The position numbers and the translations under genes were made by a program. 64,000 bases of DNA from Anabaena minutissima FACHB-250 (GTDB taxonomy: Bacteria; Cyanobacteriota; Cyanobacteriia; Cyanobacteriales; Nostocaceae), in NCBI RefSeq assembly GCF_014697125.1, contig NZ_JACJRG010000033.1, forward strand, positions 1 to 64,000, written 5' to 3'. Positions 1 through 9,110 of this stretch are shown here, piece by piece. The number at the start of each line of letters is the position of its first letter. The first letter of the stretch is position 1. The notes beneath the pieces are model-generated. The model did not search any database and was not told the origin of the DNA. It saw nothing but the letters and a program-made list of their open reading frames with translations.

Positions 1-109
1 GTAGGAGGGGAGGTAAGTCCTAAGCTTGGGCGAAAGTCTAAGTTTGGGCATTCCCCCGTGATTACAGAAGCCGACACTGTACTTGGTACTCCAAGTCAGT
101 GTGGGTAGT

Positions 110-1129
110 TCACTCAACAGTCAAGCTATGATCTTGATCAATCTCAATTACTAAATCAACCCCTGAAGCAGATTGAGCTAAGGGTTTGATAAATAATTCT
201 GGATGGAGCGATCGCCAAAAATAATTGACAAATTTTTCAATCTCTGCATCTGTCATCCCGGATTTACCAGCCGCAATCATTTGTCGTTCTGCTTGTTTGC
301 GCCACTCTACAGAATATCGGTAATCCTTGGGGTATAACACAATTAAGCTATCTAATCTTTCCCACAGTGGCAAATATTCACTCAGCCGAGTATTCATGTC
401 ACGGGCAAATGCTCTATCGACATCAGTGATAATAGGTGGCGGTGCATCGTCAAATATTAGCGTATCTATCGGCCGCACACCGACAAACCAACCTTCAAAT
501 AACAAAATATCAACTTTCTCTACAATCTCTGGATGAGTGCGATCGCCTGCACCACTGTAGGCAGATTTATCAAAGCGGGGGATGCTAACAGGAGTTTGTG
601 ATTGCCGAATTTGCTCTAGAACATTTATCCCTAAGTCTACATCGTGAGTTCCCGGTGGGCCACGCCAAATTAAGCGGGGATCTTCTTGGGTTAATGCTAG
701 ACGCTCATGATAAGTTTTATACAAGTCATCTAAAGATAAACTCACACTACAATATCCCAACTCCTGGAGAATCAACCCCAAAATTTGGCACATCGTAGTT
801 TTACCTGTTCCTTGACTCCCTAAGATGCCTTGAATGAAAGGACGCTGTAACTTTTGATGTTGTGATGCTATTTTTACCGCCAGGGGTAGCCACAAGTCCC
901 ACAACACAGGTAACATCTTGTCTATGGGGGTATGCAGGCGATTTTGGCAGAATTCACTAAAAGCTGGTAATACGGATTGTAAAAGCTGCGATCGCTCTTG
1001 AATCACTTGCTCTACATTAACCGACGTGATCCCAAAGGCTTTTGCCCTTGATCTATCTTTTAAGGTTGCGGCTTGTGCTGCTTGTTGCCCACTTGCCGTC
1101 CCCATTGCTTGTAACCAATCGTTAATCAT
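110..1129 (-). CDS. D-glycerate 3-kinase (plant/cyanobacterial GLYK type)
   Basis: Probably phosphorylates D-glycerate to 3-phosphoglycerate, the last step of the photorespiratory cycle, in the cytoplasm. A P-loop, GSQGTGKTT, lies near residues 104-112 of 339. It is followed by a phosphoribulokinase/uridine-kinase-like segment with SLDDLYKTYHERL and, further on, LLFEGWFVG, which fits the GLYK family. Length is normal for cyanobacterial GLYK. The start ATG overlaps the stop of the upstream ycf20-like gene by 4 bases (ATGA), so the two are probably translated from one transcript. The assignment to glycerate kinase rather than another P-loop kinase rests on overall family resemblance and is fairly secure. 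Confidence 0.85.
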   Translation of the reverse strand: MINDWLQAMGTASGQQAAQAATLKDRSRAKAFGITSVNVEQVIQERSQLLQSVLPAFSEFCQNRLHTPIDKMLPVLWDLWLPLAVKIASQHQKLQRPFIQGILGSQGTGKTTMCQILGLILQELGYCSVSLSLDDLYKTYHERLALTQEDPRLIWRGPPGTHDVDLGINVLEQIRQSQTPVSIPRFDKSAYSGAGDRTHPEIVEKVDILLFEGWFVGVRPIDTLIFDDAPPPIITDVDRAFARDMNTRLSEYLPLWERLDSLIVLYPKDYRYSVEWRKQAERQMIAAGKSGMTDAEIEKFVNYFWRSLHPELFIKPLAQSASGVDLVIEIDQDHSLTVE

Positions 1130-1458
1130 GAACCTAGTTTAAAGGCTTCAATAAATAAGCTATACGTAAAACCCACTTTCAAGAGGTTCAGCACTTCTAC
1201 CCACAAGGCTCGCCTAGCAAAAAAACTCTGGCTATAGAATATTCTGCTTGTGACCTCTGTCATGACAACTAATACCCCAGCTACCCAAATGTCTATTACA
1301 CCACGTTGTCCTGCTATAGTGGAAATTGCCGTCCCCAAGAAAAAGCCAAACAAAAAGCTAATTAACAGCAGTGACAACCGCCGCCAAGGATTGGAAAACC
1401 ATTGCCCCAAACGTCTAGCAATGGTATCAAACAAGTTGTTAAGACGTGTGTTTTGCAT
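1126..1458 (-). CDS. ycf20: Ycf20/DUF565 small membrane protein
   Basis: This 110-residue protein has two or three hydrophobic segments (about residues 28-50, 55-75 and 92-106). It matches the DUF565/Ycf20 family, found in cyanobacteria and plastids. Plant and algal Ycf20-like proteins have been linked to non-photochemical quenching; the bacterial role is not established. The basic N terminus followed by FSNPWRRLSLLLISFLFGFF is characteristic of the family. It is the first gene of a two-gene unit with the glycerate kinase, whose start overlaps its stop codon. Nothing in the sequence suggests a direct link with glycerate metabolism. Confidence 0.75.
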   Translation of the reverse strand: MQNTRLNNLFDTIARRLGQWFSNPWRRLSLLLISFLFGFFLGTAISTIAGQRGVIDIWVAGVLVVMTEVTSRIFYSQSFFARRALWVEVLNLLKVGFTYSLFIEAFKLGS

Positions 1459-2013
1459 TGAATCAGGCTTTACCTAGTCAATATTCATTGGGTATTGGGT
1501 ATCGGGCATCGGGCATGGGATTTTTCTCCCTCTGCTTCCCTTACACCGCTATACCCTTCCGTCTTTATACACTAATTTGATCTAGCTATATCATTTCATC
1601 ATGCCCAGGACTGGCTGTAAAATATTAAAAGATGTAAATAATATGCTGTTGGTATATTTGGTTGTTTAAGCAAGGCTACCTTGTGACTCAAATTACTTCC
1701 ATACTAAAAATTTCTCCTGGTGTTTCACCGAGTAAATATATTGTTATGGGTATAATATTTGGCGTTTATACTTGATCATGCCTGACATCAATTCCAGTAT
1801 CATCAGGACTTTACACCTTTTGACCTTGACTATCTCAAGTAATGCTTCAGATAGATAATTCTCAGTAAATATGATATTTATGATACATTTATCAGCCAAA
1901 TTATCGAGATTTTCTACTAGGCAAGTAGAAAACTTCTCTTGAACGTAACTAGTGATAATAGGCTAGTATTTGGTCAAGCCTAAACAAAACATTATTTCTA
2001 AATCAATATCAAT
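1459..2013. other. Intergenic region between divergent genes, with a short tandem repeat
   Basis: About 555 bases lie between the divergent ycf20-like gene and the lipoprotein gene, so both promoters should be here. At 1487-1519 there is a short run of the degenerate heptamers ATTGGGT/ATCGGGC, a Nostocales-type short tandem repeat. The rest is AT-rich with no supported gene, and I could not pick a convincing -35/-10 pair. Confidence 0.5.
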
Positions 2014-2640
2014 ATGAAGTCTTCCGGGTATCGTAATGCTGCGATTATCGCTGGCTCTTTGGGACTGATGGGTTTACTGTTAGGATGCTTAGATATGAGT
2101 GTGTCTTTTGAAACTACGAACCCAGATACATCGTCATCGCCATCTACTGTTGTAACACCAGAAAATCAAGATTTAGCATCACCTGTGGCATTGACAGATG
2201 GTAACTCTACGGCTATTTCAAATCCACTAACAACTCACAGTAACAAATCAGAACAAAAAACTAAAAAAACTATCTCTATATTGGCTTCTCGCCAGTCCTT
2301 GAGTAGCAATACTAAATATTTAGGCAATTTACGCATGAGCAATCAAACAGATCAGCCTGTGCGATTGGCTCTATTGGCTCGACAGTCAGTTAAAAAAGGT
2401 TCAGTTAAAGAAAAAACTGATATTCCCGCCCATTGGGATTTTGATCCCCAAGAAGGTAGCGAAAAAGGGTTAATTCTGTCTCTACCTCAAGGCAACCTCA
2501 AAATAGAAACAGGTGATATCTTGGTAGCCTTTGCCCAGGATGGTTCTCGTCACTATTGGGGGCCATACGTTGTAGGAGAAAGCTCTCTACCTACCTGGGA
2601 TGACCAAAAACAAGAATGGGTAATGTTACTAAGTAAGTAA
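2014..2640 (+). CDS. Predicted lipoprotein of unknown function
   Basis: I do not recognise a family. The 208-residue product begins with a basic N terminus and a hydrophobic stretch ending in LLLGC at about residue 25, a good lipobox, so it should be acylated and membrane-anchored. Residues about 35-90 are Ser/Thr/Asn-rich and probably disordered. The C-terminal half (about 90-208) looks like a compact beta-rich domain, with segments such as LGNLRMSNQTDQPVRLALLA and HYWGPYVVGES. It stands alone: the upstream gene is divergent and the downstream glycosyltransferase is separated by about 240 bases of tandem repeats. Confidence 0.7.
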   Translation: MKSSGYRNAAIIAGSLGLMGLLLGCLDMSVSFETTNPDTSSSPSTVVTPENQDLASPVALTDGNSTAISNPLTTHSNKSEQKTKKTISILASRQSLSSNTKYLGNLRMSNQTDQPVRLALLARQSVKKGSVKEKTDIPAHWDFDPQEGSEKGLILSLPQGNLKIETGDILVAFAQDGSRHYWGPYVVGESSLPTWDDQKQEWVMLLSK

Positions 2641-2790
2641 GTTATGAGTGCTGAGTAATGAGTAATGAGTGGGGAGTGCTGAGTAATGAGTGCTGAGTAA
2701 TGAGTGCTGAGTAATGAGTGGGGAGTAATGAGTGGGGAGTGGTGAGTGCTGAGTTATTTTTGAATTTTGAATTTTGAATTGTTAAGAGTG
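2641..2790. repeat. Short tandem repeat array (GAGTGCTGAGTAAT family)
   Basis: Immediately after the lipoprotein stop codon, variants of GAGTGCTGAGTAATGAGT and GAGTGGGGAGTAAT alternate for about 100 bases. They are followed by TTTTGAATTTTGAATTTTGAATT at about 2757-2779. Unit length varies between 7 and 14 bases, as in short tandemly repeated repetitive (STRR) sequences of heterocystous cyanobacteria. No coding potential is evident. Confidence 0.85.
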
Positions 2791-2883
2791 GGGAATGAAA
2801 GTCCAAATCACGAAGAACAAAACGTAGTCACTCAACGACTAAATAACTGTTGACATTGACTATTGACTATTGAGTAACTACTG

Positions 2884-4791
2884 ATGAGGTTAAAATTGAG
2901 CTTTCCCCAAGCTTTTGAGCAGTGGCTGAATAAGATAGTGAAACGTCCAGCCCTTGCTGTGACTGTGGTGATTGTGTGGTTAGTTGTACTTGGTTGGGTA
3001 GCTTATGGATGGAATTTAGGCAGTGTTGGCTTAATTGACGAAACTGAGCCATTATTTGCTGAAGCTTCCCGTCAAATGTTATTAACGGGGGATTGGATTA
3101 CTCCTTATTTCAATGGTGAAACTCGGTTTGATAAACCTGCTTTAATTTACTGGTTGCAAGCGATCGCCTATGCTGTGATTGGGGTGAATGAATGGGCTGT
3201 ACGTCTCCCCTCAGCACTGGCGGCAATGGGAGTTACGACTTTGGTGTTTTATACTATCTACTGGTCTTTGACTAAAAAAGATGAATTAAAGCCTGTTTCA
3301 TCTCTTACACGCCCCTATTTAGCCGCAGTCGTCGCCGCAGCCATCACAGCACTTAATCCAGAAATGATCATCTGGGGAAGGACTGGTGTCTCAGATATGT
3401 TGTTGACAGGGTGTATAGCCTCAGCTTTGTTGTGCTTTTTTCGAGGATACGCACAATTGGGGACAGGGGACAGGGGACAGGGGACAGGGAGAACAGATAA
3501 GGTAGAGAGTAATACATACCCAATACCCAATACCCAATCGCCGTTTCCCAACAAATGGTATTTAGCGTGTTATGTGTTGATTGCTGGGGCAATTTTGACG
3601 AAAGGGCCAGTGGGAATTGTTTTACCGGGGCTGATTATTGGGGCATTTTTGCTGTACGTGGGACAATTATGGACAGTAGTGCGGGAAATGCGGCTGTTTT
3701 CGGGACTGGTAATTATCTCTTGTTTGTCTGCCCCTTGGTACTTGCTAGTAACTTGGCGCAATGGCTCGAATTACATTGACTCCTTTTTTGGTTATCACAA
3801 CATAGAACGCTTCACAGATGTAGTTAATGGTCACTCAGCACCTTGGTATTTTTATTTTTTAATTGTGCTATTATTGTTTGCGCCATACTCAGTGTACTTA
3901 CCTTTGGCAATGATCAGACTGAAGTTTTGGCAGCGATCGCACTGGCGGACTCAAGAACGCTCTCAGCAATTAGGTTTATTTGCGTTTATTTGGTTTATTA
4001 GCATTTTTAGCTTTTTTACTATTGCCGTCACCAAACTGCCTAGTTATGTATTACCTTTAATGCCAGCCGCAGCAATTTTGGTAGCTCTATTGTGGAGTGA
4101 TTTTTTCTCCCAGCCAGAGCCAAATACGAGCAGAACAGTGATTACTTACCCAATTTCTTTTTTACAGGTAAGTAGTTGGATAAATGTTGTATTTTTATCT
4201 GTATTATCAGTAGCATTATTTCACCTATCATATTTCTTAGGTAAAGATCCAGCTGCTCCTAACTTTAACCAAATACTTCAAGATTCTGGTTTACCACAAA
4301 TAGGTGGTTGGATTTGGCTATTATTTGCGTTCATTGTTGCAGTCTTAATATTAAGTCGCCAATGGCACTCAATTATTGGGGTAAATTTATTAGGATTTGT
4401 GGCATTTTTGATGATCATGCTCATGCCAGCTTTGCTGTTGGTTGATCAAGAACGTCAACTACCTTTAAGAGATTTATCTGCGGCTGTTGTACAGTTCCAG
4501 AAACCACAAGAAGAAATAATCATGGTGGGCTTTAAAAAGCCGAGTGTAGTTTTTTATAGCCACAAACACATAAAATTTATCAAGTTGACAAGAGAGGGTA
4601 TTGAGTATATTGAAACTGTCGCTAATCAGCCAAATCATCCAGCTTCAATGTTACTGTTAACTGAAAAAAGAAACTTCTTTAAAATAGACTTGCAGCCTGA
4701 TAATTATCAAAATTTAGCTATCAAAGGTGCTTACCAATTAACTCGCATTAATTTTAAGAAAATGAAATCTCAGAAGTTAGATATATCTTAG
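2884..4791 (+). CDS. ArnT/PMT-like glycosyltransferase (GT39/GT83 type), integral membrane
   Basis: Predicted polyprenyl-phosphate-sugar-dependent glycosyltransferase of the inner membrane. The 635-residue protein starts with one TM helix. A luminal loop follows with DETEPLFAEASRQMLLTGDW and then the segment FDKPALIYWLQA, the signature of the ArnT/PMT family with its conserved acidic residues. About ten further hydrophobic segments follow and then a soluble C-terminal domain from about residue 520. Residues about 192-223 are translated from short tandem repeats inserted in frame (3457-3552) and lie in a loop between TM segments. The donor and acceptor cannot be told from sequence. It probably modifies a lipid or envelope glycan. 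Confidence 0.8.
   Translation: MRLKLSFPQAFEQWLNKIVKRPALAVTVVIVWLVVLGWVAYGWNLGSVGLIDETEPLFAEASRQMLLTGDWITPYFNGETRFDKPALIYWLQAIAYAVIGVNEWAVRLPSALAAMGVTTLVFYTIYWSLTKKDELKPVSSLTRPYLAAVVAAAITALNPEMIIWGRTGVSDMLLTGCIASALLCFFRGYAQLGTGDRGQGTGRTDKVESNTYPIPNTQSPFPNKWYLACYVLIAGAILTKGPVGIVLPGLIIGAFLLYVGQLWTVVREMRLFSGLVIISCLSAPWYLLVTWRNGSNYIDSFFGYHNIERFTDVVNGHSAPWYFYFLIVLLLFAPYSVYLPLAMIRLKFWQRSHWRTQERSQQLGLFAFIWFISIFSFFTIAVTKLPSYVLPLMPAAAILVALLWSDFFSQPEPNTSRTVITYPISFLQVSSWINVVFLSVLSVALFHLSYFLGKDPAAPNFNQILQDSGLPQIGGWIWLLFAFIVAVLILSRQWHSIIGVNLLGFVAFLMIMLMPALLLVDQERQLPLRDLSAAVVQFQKPQEEIIMVGFKKPSVVFYSHKHIKFIKLTREGIEYIETVANQPNHPASMLLLTEKRNFFKIDLQPDNYQNLAIKGAYQLTRINFKKMKSQKLDIS
3457..3552 (+). repeat. STRR inserted in frame inside the glycosyltransferase gene
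   Basis: GGGGACA heptamers (four units or so) are followed, after a short spacer, by repeated CCCAATAC units. These are the same repeat types seen between genes elsewhere in the window. They keep the reading frame and encode a Gly/Asp/Arg-rich then Pro/Asn-rich loop. Confidence 0.85.
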
Positions 4792-4825
4792 TTAATGGGA
4801 ATTGGGAATGAGTTACTATCTAACT

Positions 4826-4928
4826 TGTCACCTGTCACCTGTCACCTGTCACCTGTCACTTGTCACCTGTCACCTATCCCCTGTCACCTGTCACCTGTCA
4901 CCTGTCACCTGTCACCTATCCCCTGTCC
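4826..4928. repeat. TGTCACC heptamer array
   Basis: About 14-15 units of the heptamer TGTCACC fill the gap between the convergent glycosyltransferase and hybrid-kinase genes. A few variants (TGTCACT, TATCCCC) occur among them. The array ends three or four bases before the kinase stop codon. Confidence 0.9.
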
Positions 4929-4931
4929 CCA

Positions 4932-7900
4932 TTAATATTTTCCTCGCCTCACCTTGATACTTAAAGTTTGATTGATTTGGCCTAATAGCTCTTCCATTGA
5001 TATAGAACGAGGCACAATTTGGGTAGCGATCGCATTTAGAACAGTTTCTATAGATTCCGGCTCAGTTTTTGTCCTTTGCCCATTTTTACTTTGAGTGGCT
5101 CTAGTGCGAGAATTACCAGCAATTGGATTTAATCTTTGATCAATCACTAAAATTGGTGGCAAATTTAACGGTAAATCTTGCAAAGTTTTCAGTGCTTTCA
5201 ATACGTCTGGATGAATGGCTGAAACTTCCAAACAAATCAGTAGCAAATCTACGCTTTGATGACGCATTTGTTGTAAAACTTCTGCCCAACATCGTGCTAT
5301 TGTTGCCTTTAACCCTGCTGTTTGCAAATACTGAATTAAAGCTTGAAACCATTCCGTTCCCCGTTCCGCAGTTTTTTGATTGAGGGGAGAATTTTTGGCT
5401 TTGCCATAACCCTTGACTTGTTTGCGTCTGGTCTGTGGCAAGTCCTGTAACATGGTTACATCTACCACTAGGATGTTAGGGGGATAGCCGACACTAGAGG
5501 CAATTTGCAGAACTGACAATAATGGATGTTTGTGATGTCCATCGCTATCGTCTGGATTCATTGGTGTTAAACAAGGAAACACTGACAAACCCGGTATTTG
5601 GGATGCGGTGAGGGTGGTGACGACATCACAAGTCACTAAAGGTAAAGCAGCCAAGCGGGGATGTTGAGCCAATTGTTGTAAATAAGTTTTTGCTAAGGAA
5701 CTATCTACATCCAGCAAAATCACATCAAACTGCCAAACCCTAGCTAAGAGTTCTGCTTGATCTAAGTCATCTACTTCAATCACCCGATGTTCTTGTAGTG
5801 AAGGGTGGGGATTGATTGATTCTGACTCAGGATTGACTAATCTCAGGATTTTTAGGGGATTGTTTGGTTCAATTTCTTCACTATTATTTAAACTAGGCTG
5901 CTGATCTGTTGGTGTCTCACATAATTGGTCTAACAATGGTGTCAAAGACTGCGCCTCAACTGGTAAGTTTAAGAAACCATCGGCTCGGTTAGCAAATGCC
6001 TGTTCTTTTTCTGCCCCTGTCGCTGTGACAATCACGGGAATATGACGAGCTGCGGGATCAGATTTGAGTAATGTCAGCACATCCCAACCCGACAACAAGG
6101 GTAATAGGGGATTCAAAAATATAGCTTGTGGTTGTAAGCGACGGGCTTTTTCTACGGCTTCTGTGCCAGAACGGGCAATGACTACCCGATAACCATTAGT
6201 TTTGAGTTGATCGGTCAAATCTTGAATGTATCGAGCTACCGCCTCAACTACCAGCACTAACCGTTGGGAGGAGATGAGTGGATGTTGGCTAGTATGGTTA
6301 ACACGTTCGAGTGTGTCAATACTTTCGCTATCGCTAACTTCTGCTGTTTCTCTGTCTGATTCGGCAAAGCCTGTAGTGGGGGGACTGGGTGGTAAAAGTA
6401 AAGTAAACTGGCTACCTTGTCCTTCCTGTGACAAGAAACTGACATCGCCACCGTGGAGACGCGCCAAAGCCCTAGTTAAGACTAGTCCCAAACCTGTGCC
6501 TTCAAACTGACGGGTGAGGGGATTTTCTAGTTGTTGGAACTTTTGGAAAATTAGATGTTGTTGATGTTCAGGAATACCAATACCTGTATCCCAAATGGTA
6601 AAGGCAATCCACCCTTCCCAACGACTCACGCGTAAGCCGATTTCGCCGGATATCTCCGTAAACTTAAAGGCGTTAGATAACAGATGTACCAACATCTGGC
6701 GCAAGCGTAATTCATCGGCGGTGATCTGCTCTAGACCTGACTCAATCGACATAGTAAATTTTACTGCTGATGAGCGAGGGGTAGATTTTTGAGCCTTCGA
6801 TGGGGTTTTGCTGGTTTGGTTGTGAACAGCTTTCGCTTCTGAGAGAGCGCGATCGCAGATAGATTGTATATTTACAGGTACTAATGTCAGATCCATCTGG
6901 CCTGTTTCCATGCGGGTTAAGTCTAAAATGTCGTTAACCACACTCATTAGATGGCGGCCACTTTGATGAATTAACCCTGCATATCTAGCTTGACGTTCAT
7001 TGAGTTCGCCCAACTGCTGGTCTACTAATAACCGCGATAAACCTAGTACCGCCGTCAATGGGGTTTTGAGTTCATGGCTAATACAGGCTAAAAACTCATC
7101 TTTTAAGCGATTGAGTTGAATGAGATCGGCGTTTTTCGCTGCTAGTTCTTTACAAAGTTGCTGTTGTTCGGTGACATCAGTTGCGGAAACTAACCACAAG
7201 CTATCGTTGTAGAGTATTGCTTCTGACTGAGAAATGGGGAGTTTTAAATCTGGATTATCTAAAGGAATTTTCGTAAATTGCCAAACTCGCTCCTGACCGC
7301 TTTGCACTTCGACAATGCAGGTGCAAATACCCATTTGGCTATCGAGAAAGCAGCGACCGCCACTAGTCTTGCTATCTTGTGGCGGTACTTGTGGGTTATA
7401 TGTTCTTAAAGGTGGTAAGTCGGTGATTGGTAAAGTGTAATTATTATCTAGCTCATTGCCATCGCCACGAGCATAAACTTTCAGGGTTTTTGGGTTGGCG
7501 TATTCTGGTTGTTTGATGCGGGTGGCGGCTAAAATTGCCTCTACTTGTTGTCTAATCCCTTCTGGATCTTTGAGAGATCCCAATTGTTGCCACCACGCTT
7601 GATTTCGAGCTAACACTTGACCTGTACTTGTTTGCAACATCAAAGGCCAAGGTAGTCGTTCCAATAGCTGTACTAGTGGTTTGTATCCTTGACTTTGACG
7701 TTGTTTGAGCCTAGAAGATCGCCTAATTCTGCCATCACTAATCAAAGATGTTTCTTGATGTATTGGCTCTGATGGGCTAACAGTATGTTCTTTAGCTAGC
7801 AACGTTAACAGCCGCACACTATTAAATAGTCCTAAAAATTTGCCATTAACATCAACTAACACCCACTCTAAATTATTTTGGCTAGAGTGCCACAATAAAC

Positions 7901-8201
7901 TCAATTGCTCTAGACAATGAGTAGCTGGTAATATCTGTATTGGCTCAATTATGACTTGACCCAAGCTAGAAAGTGGTTGTTGTAAATTTACAAGTTGTCC
8001 ATCTCCTGTAGTTAGCAAAAACTGCTGTGTGAGACGAGCCGAAGTTAGCACCCCGATGGGGCAGTGTTGTTGATCAACTATGATTAAGCGATCGCACTGC
8101 TTTTGCTCAAATATCTCCAGCACCACTGCCAGAGAAGTAGTTTCTGAGCAACTATAACCAGTTGCCAGAAATTCATAAAGCGGATACTGTAGCATTGACA
8201 T
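4932..8201 (-). CDS. Hybrid histidine kinase with N-terminal CBS pair and degenerate receiver domains, next to kaiABC
   Basis: The 1089-residue cytosolic kinase has no TM segment. Domains in order: two CBS-like motifs (about 20-60 and 85-135), a PAS-like region (about 180-345), HisKA with CISHELKTPL (His near 376), and HATPase with N box LLSNAFKFT, DTGIGIP and GTGLGL (about 495-605). Three receiver-like domains follow (about 648-760, 805-890 and 912-1065). The first has Asn at the phosphoacceptor position (FLNPLLPLLSGWD), no acidic pair and no Lys-Pro switch. The third has LLICLEVS there. The second keeps Asp in LLDVD but lacks the acidic pocket. A kinase followed by pseudo-receivers resembles clock kinase CikA in layout. 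It is transcribed away from kaiA with about 0.9 kb between starts. A clock role is inferred from position only. Confidence 0.85.
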   Translation of the reverse strand: MSMLQYPLYEFLATGYSCSETTSLAVVLEIFEQKQCDRLIIVDQQHCPIGVLTSARLTQQFLLTTGDGQLVNLQQPLSSLGQVIIEPIQILPATHCLEQLSLLWHSSQNNLEWVLVDVNGKFLGLFNSVRLLTLLAKEHTVSPSEPIHQETSLISDGRIRRSSRLKQRQSQGYKPLVQLLERLPWPLMLQTSTGQVLARNQAWWQQLGSLKDPEGIRQQVEAILAATRIKQPEYANPKTLKVYARGDGNELDNNYTLPITDLPPLRTYNPQVPPQDSKTSGGRCFLDSQMGICTCIVEVQSGQERVWQFTKIPLDNPDLKLPISQSEAILYNDSLWLVSATDVTEQQQLCKELAAKNADLIQLNRLKDEFLACISHELKTPLTAVLGLSRLLVDQQLGELNERQARYAGLIHQSGRHLMSVVNDILDLTRMETGQMDLTLVPVNIQSICDRALSEAKAVHNQTSKTPSKAQKSTPRSSAVKFTMSIESGLEQITADELRLRQMLVHLLSNAFKFTEISGEIGLRVSRWEGWIAFTIWDTGIGIPEHQQHLIFQKFQQLENPLTRQFEGTGLGLVLTRALARLHGGDVSFLSQEGQGSQFTLLLPPSPPTTGFAESDRETAEVSDSESIDTLERVNHTSQHPLISSQRLVLVVEAVARYIQDLTDQLKTNGYRVVIARSGTEAVEKARRLQPQAIFLNPLLPLLSGWDVLTLLKSDPAARHIPVIVTATGAEKEQAFANRADGFLNLPVEAQSLTPLLDQLCETPTDQQPSLNNSEEIEPNNPLKILRLVNPESESINPHPSLQEHRVIEVDDLDQAELLARVWQFDVILLDVDSSLAKTYLQQLAQHPRLAALPLVTCDVVTTLTASQIPGLSVFPCLTPMNPDDSDGHHKHPLLSVLQIASSVGYPPNILVVDVTMLQDLPQTRRKQVKGYGKAKNSPLNQKTAERGTEWFQALIQYLQTAGLKATIARCWAEVLQQMRHQSVDLLLICLEVSAIHPDVLKALKTLQDLPLNLPPILVIDQRLNPIAGNSRTRATQSKNGQRTKTEPESIETVLNAIATQIVPRSISMEELLGQINQTLSIKVRRGKY

Positions 8202-9110
8202 AAGGCTTTGGGGGTCATTCTTCTTGTAAACGCCTCTGGCTTTACCATCAGCGCAGGGGGCAAATAGCGATGGCTGCGCCCGCCGTAGGCATCGCGCCTG
8301 AAGCAGTATTCTTTCAGAAGACTCATATCAGCGATCTTGTCCAGCTTTTACACTATTGAATCAGTGGAATTGCTTCCCTTGAACATGGATGTTTCATTTC
8401 AATAGTTCGCCAGATGCGGCCTGTTACTCGACCACGTTCAACTCTCTTTGAAAAGCCAGACCAGTCTGCCACTGGCAGGGCAACTTTTCATCAATAGCGA
8501 CAGCTATGACAATTATGACTCCAAAGATTCGCTTTAGAACCTTGAGGAATTATAATTATTGAAAATGCGACAATACTTTAAATTCGTTTAAGTATCTTAT
8601 CAAGGAGTAAAATAGAAAATCCTTATTTGGACAGATATACATATGCAAATCATAAATTAAGTAATGTTTTTTCGACAACAACCCCAGCTAAGACCGCAGC
8701 TATCTCCACAATCGTTCACTATCTCATATAGATAGTGATTGATCTTGAGATAGCGGTTGGTACATACATGACGTGGTGATTTCCCTTCACTATTAACTTC
8801 ACTCGTAATTTTGCCTGATAATTAACGTGAGATATATATAAGTATGTAAATGCTACTACCAATATTGATTTTCCCACCAGATGTTAAAAAAAATTTAGAT
8901 CCGCGAGAGCAGCCAGTCAGTATCAACAACCTAGGATTAAGCGGCAAGATAGGGTATTCTAGTCGCTTTCTACCTTTAATCGCCACGACAACATCTCAGA
9001 TTTATTACCAACTGAAATGCTTCTCCTCCACCATTAACGAAAATTTTACTAGTAAATATGCTTATGCTTTTGCAAACCACAAGCAGAAAACACAACAGGT
9101 TTGTCACCAC
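8202..9110. promoter_or_regulatory. Divergent regulatory region between the hybrid kinase and kaiA
   Basis: About 0.9 kb separates the two divergent starts. At 8268-8298 lies a GC-rich Nostoc-type interspersed repeat (core GGCTGCGCCCGCCGTAGGC). At 8717-8737 is a perfect inverted repeat, CACTATCT-N5-AGATAGTG. Around 8829-8842 an AT stretch (ATATATATAAG) could supply a -10 for kaiA, but no matched -35 was chosen. From 8850 to 9110 an 87-codon stretch is open in frame with kaiA, and its translation has no visible similarity to the KaiA pseudo-receiver. Confidence 0.5.
8717..8737. promoter_or_regulatory. Perfect inverted repeat upstream of kaiA
   Basis: CACTATCT and AGATAGTG form an 8-bp perfect inverted repeat with a 5-bp spacer, and nearby AGCTATCTCC and GAGATAGC extend a weaker symmetry. 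It could be a protein-binding site or an RNA hairpin in the kai leader. No known regulator motif was recognised. Confidence 0.4.

Noticed and set aside
2641..4930. CRISPR array interpretation of the regular repeats
   Set aside because: Repeat units are 7-14 bases, contiguous and without unique spacers, so they are STRRs, not CRISPR.
8084..8326. 80-codon minus-strand open frame at the 5' end of the hybrid kinase
   Set aside because: It overlaps the kinase start in another frame and is partly translated from a GC-rich interspersed repeat; no family resemblance.
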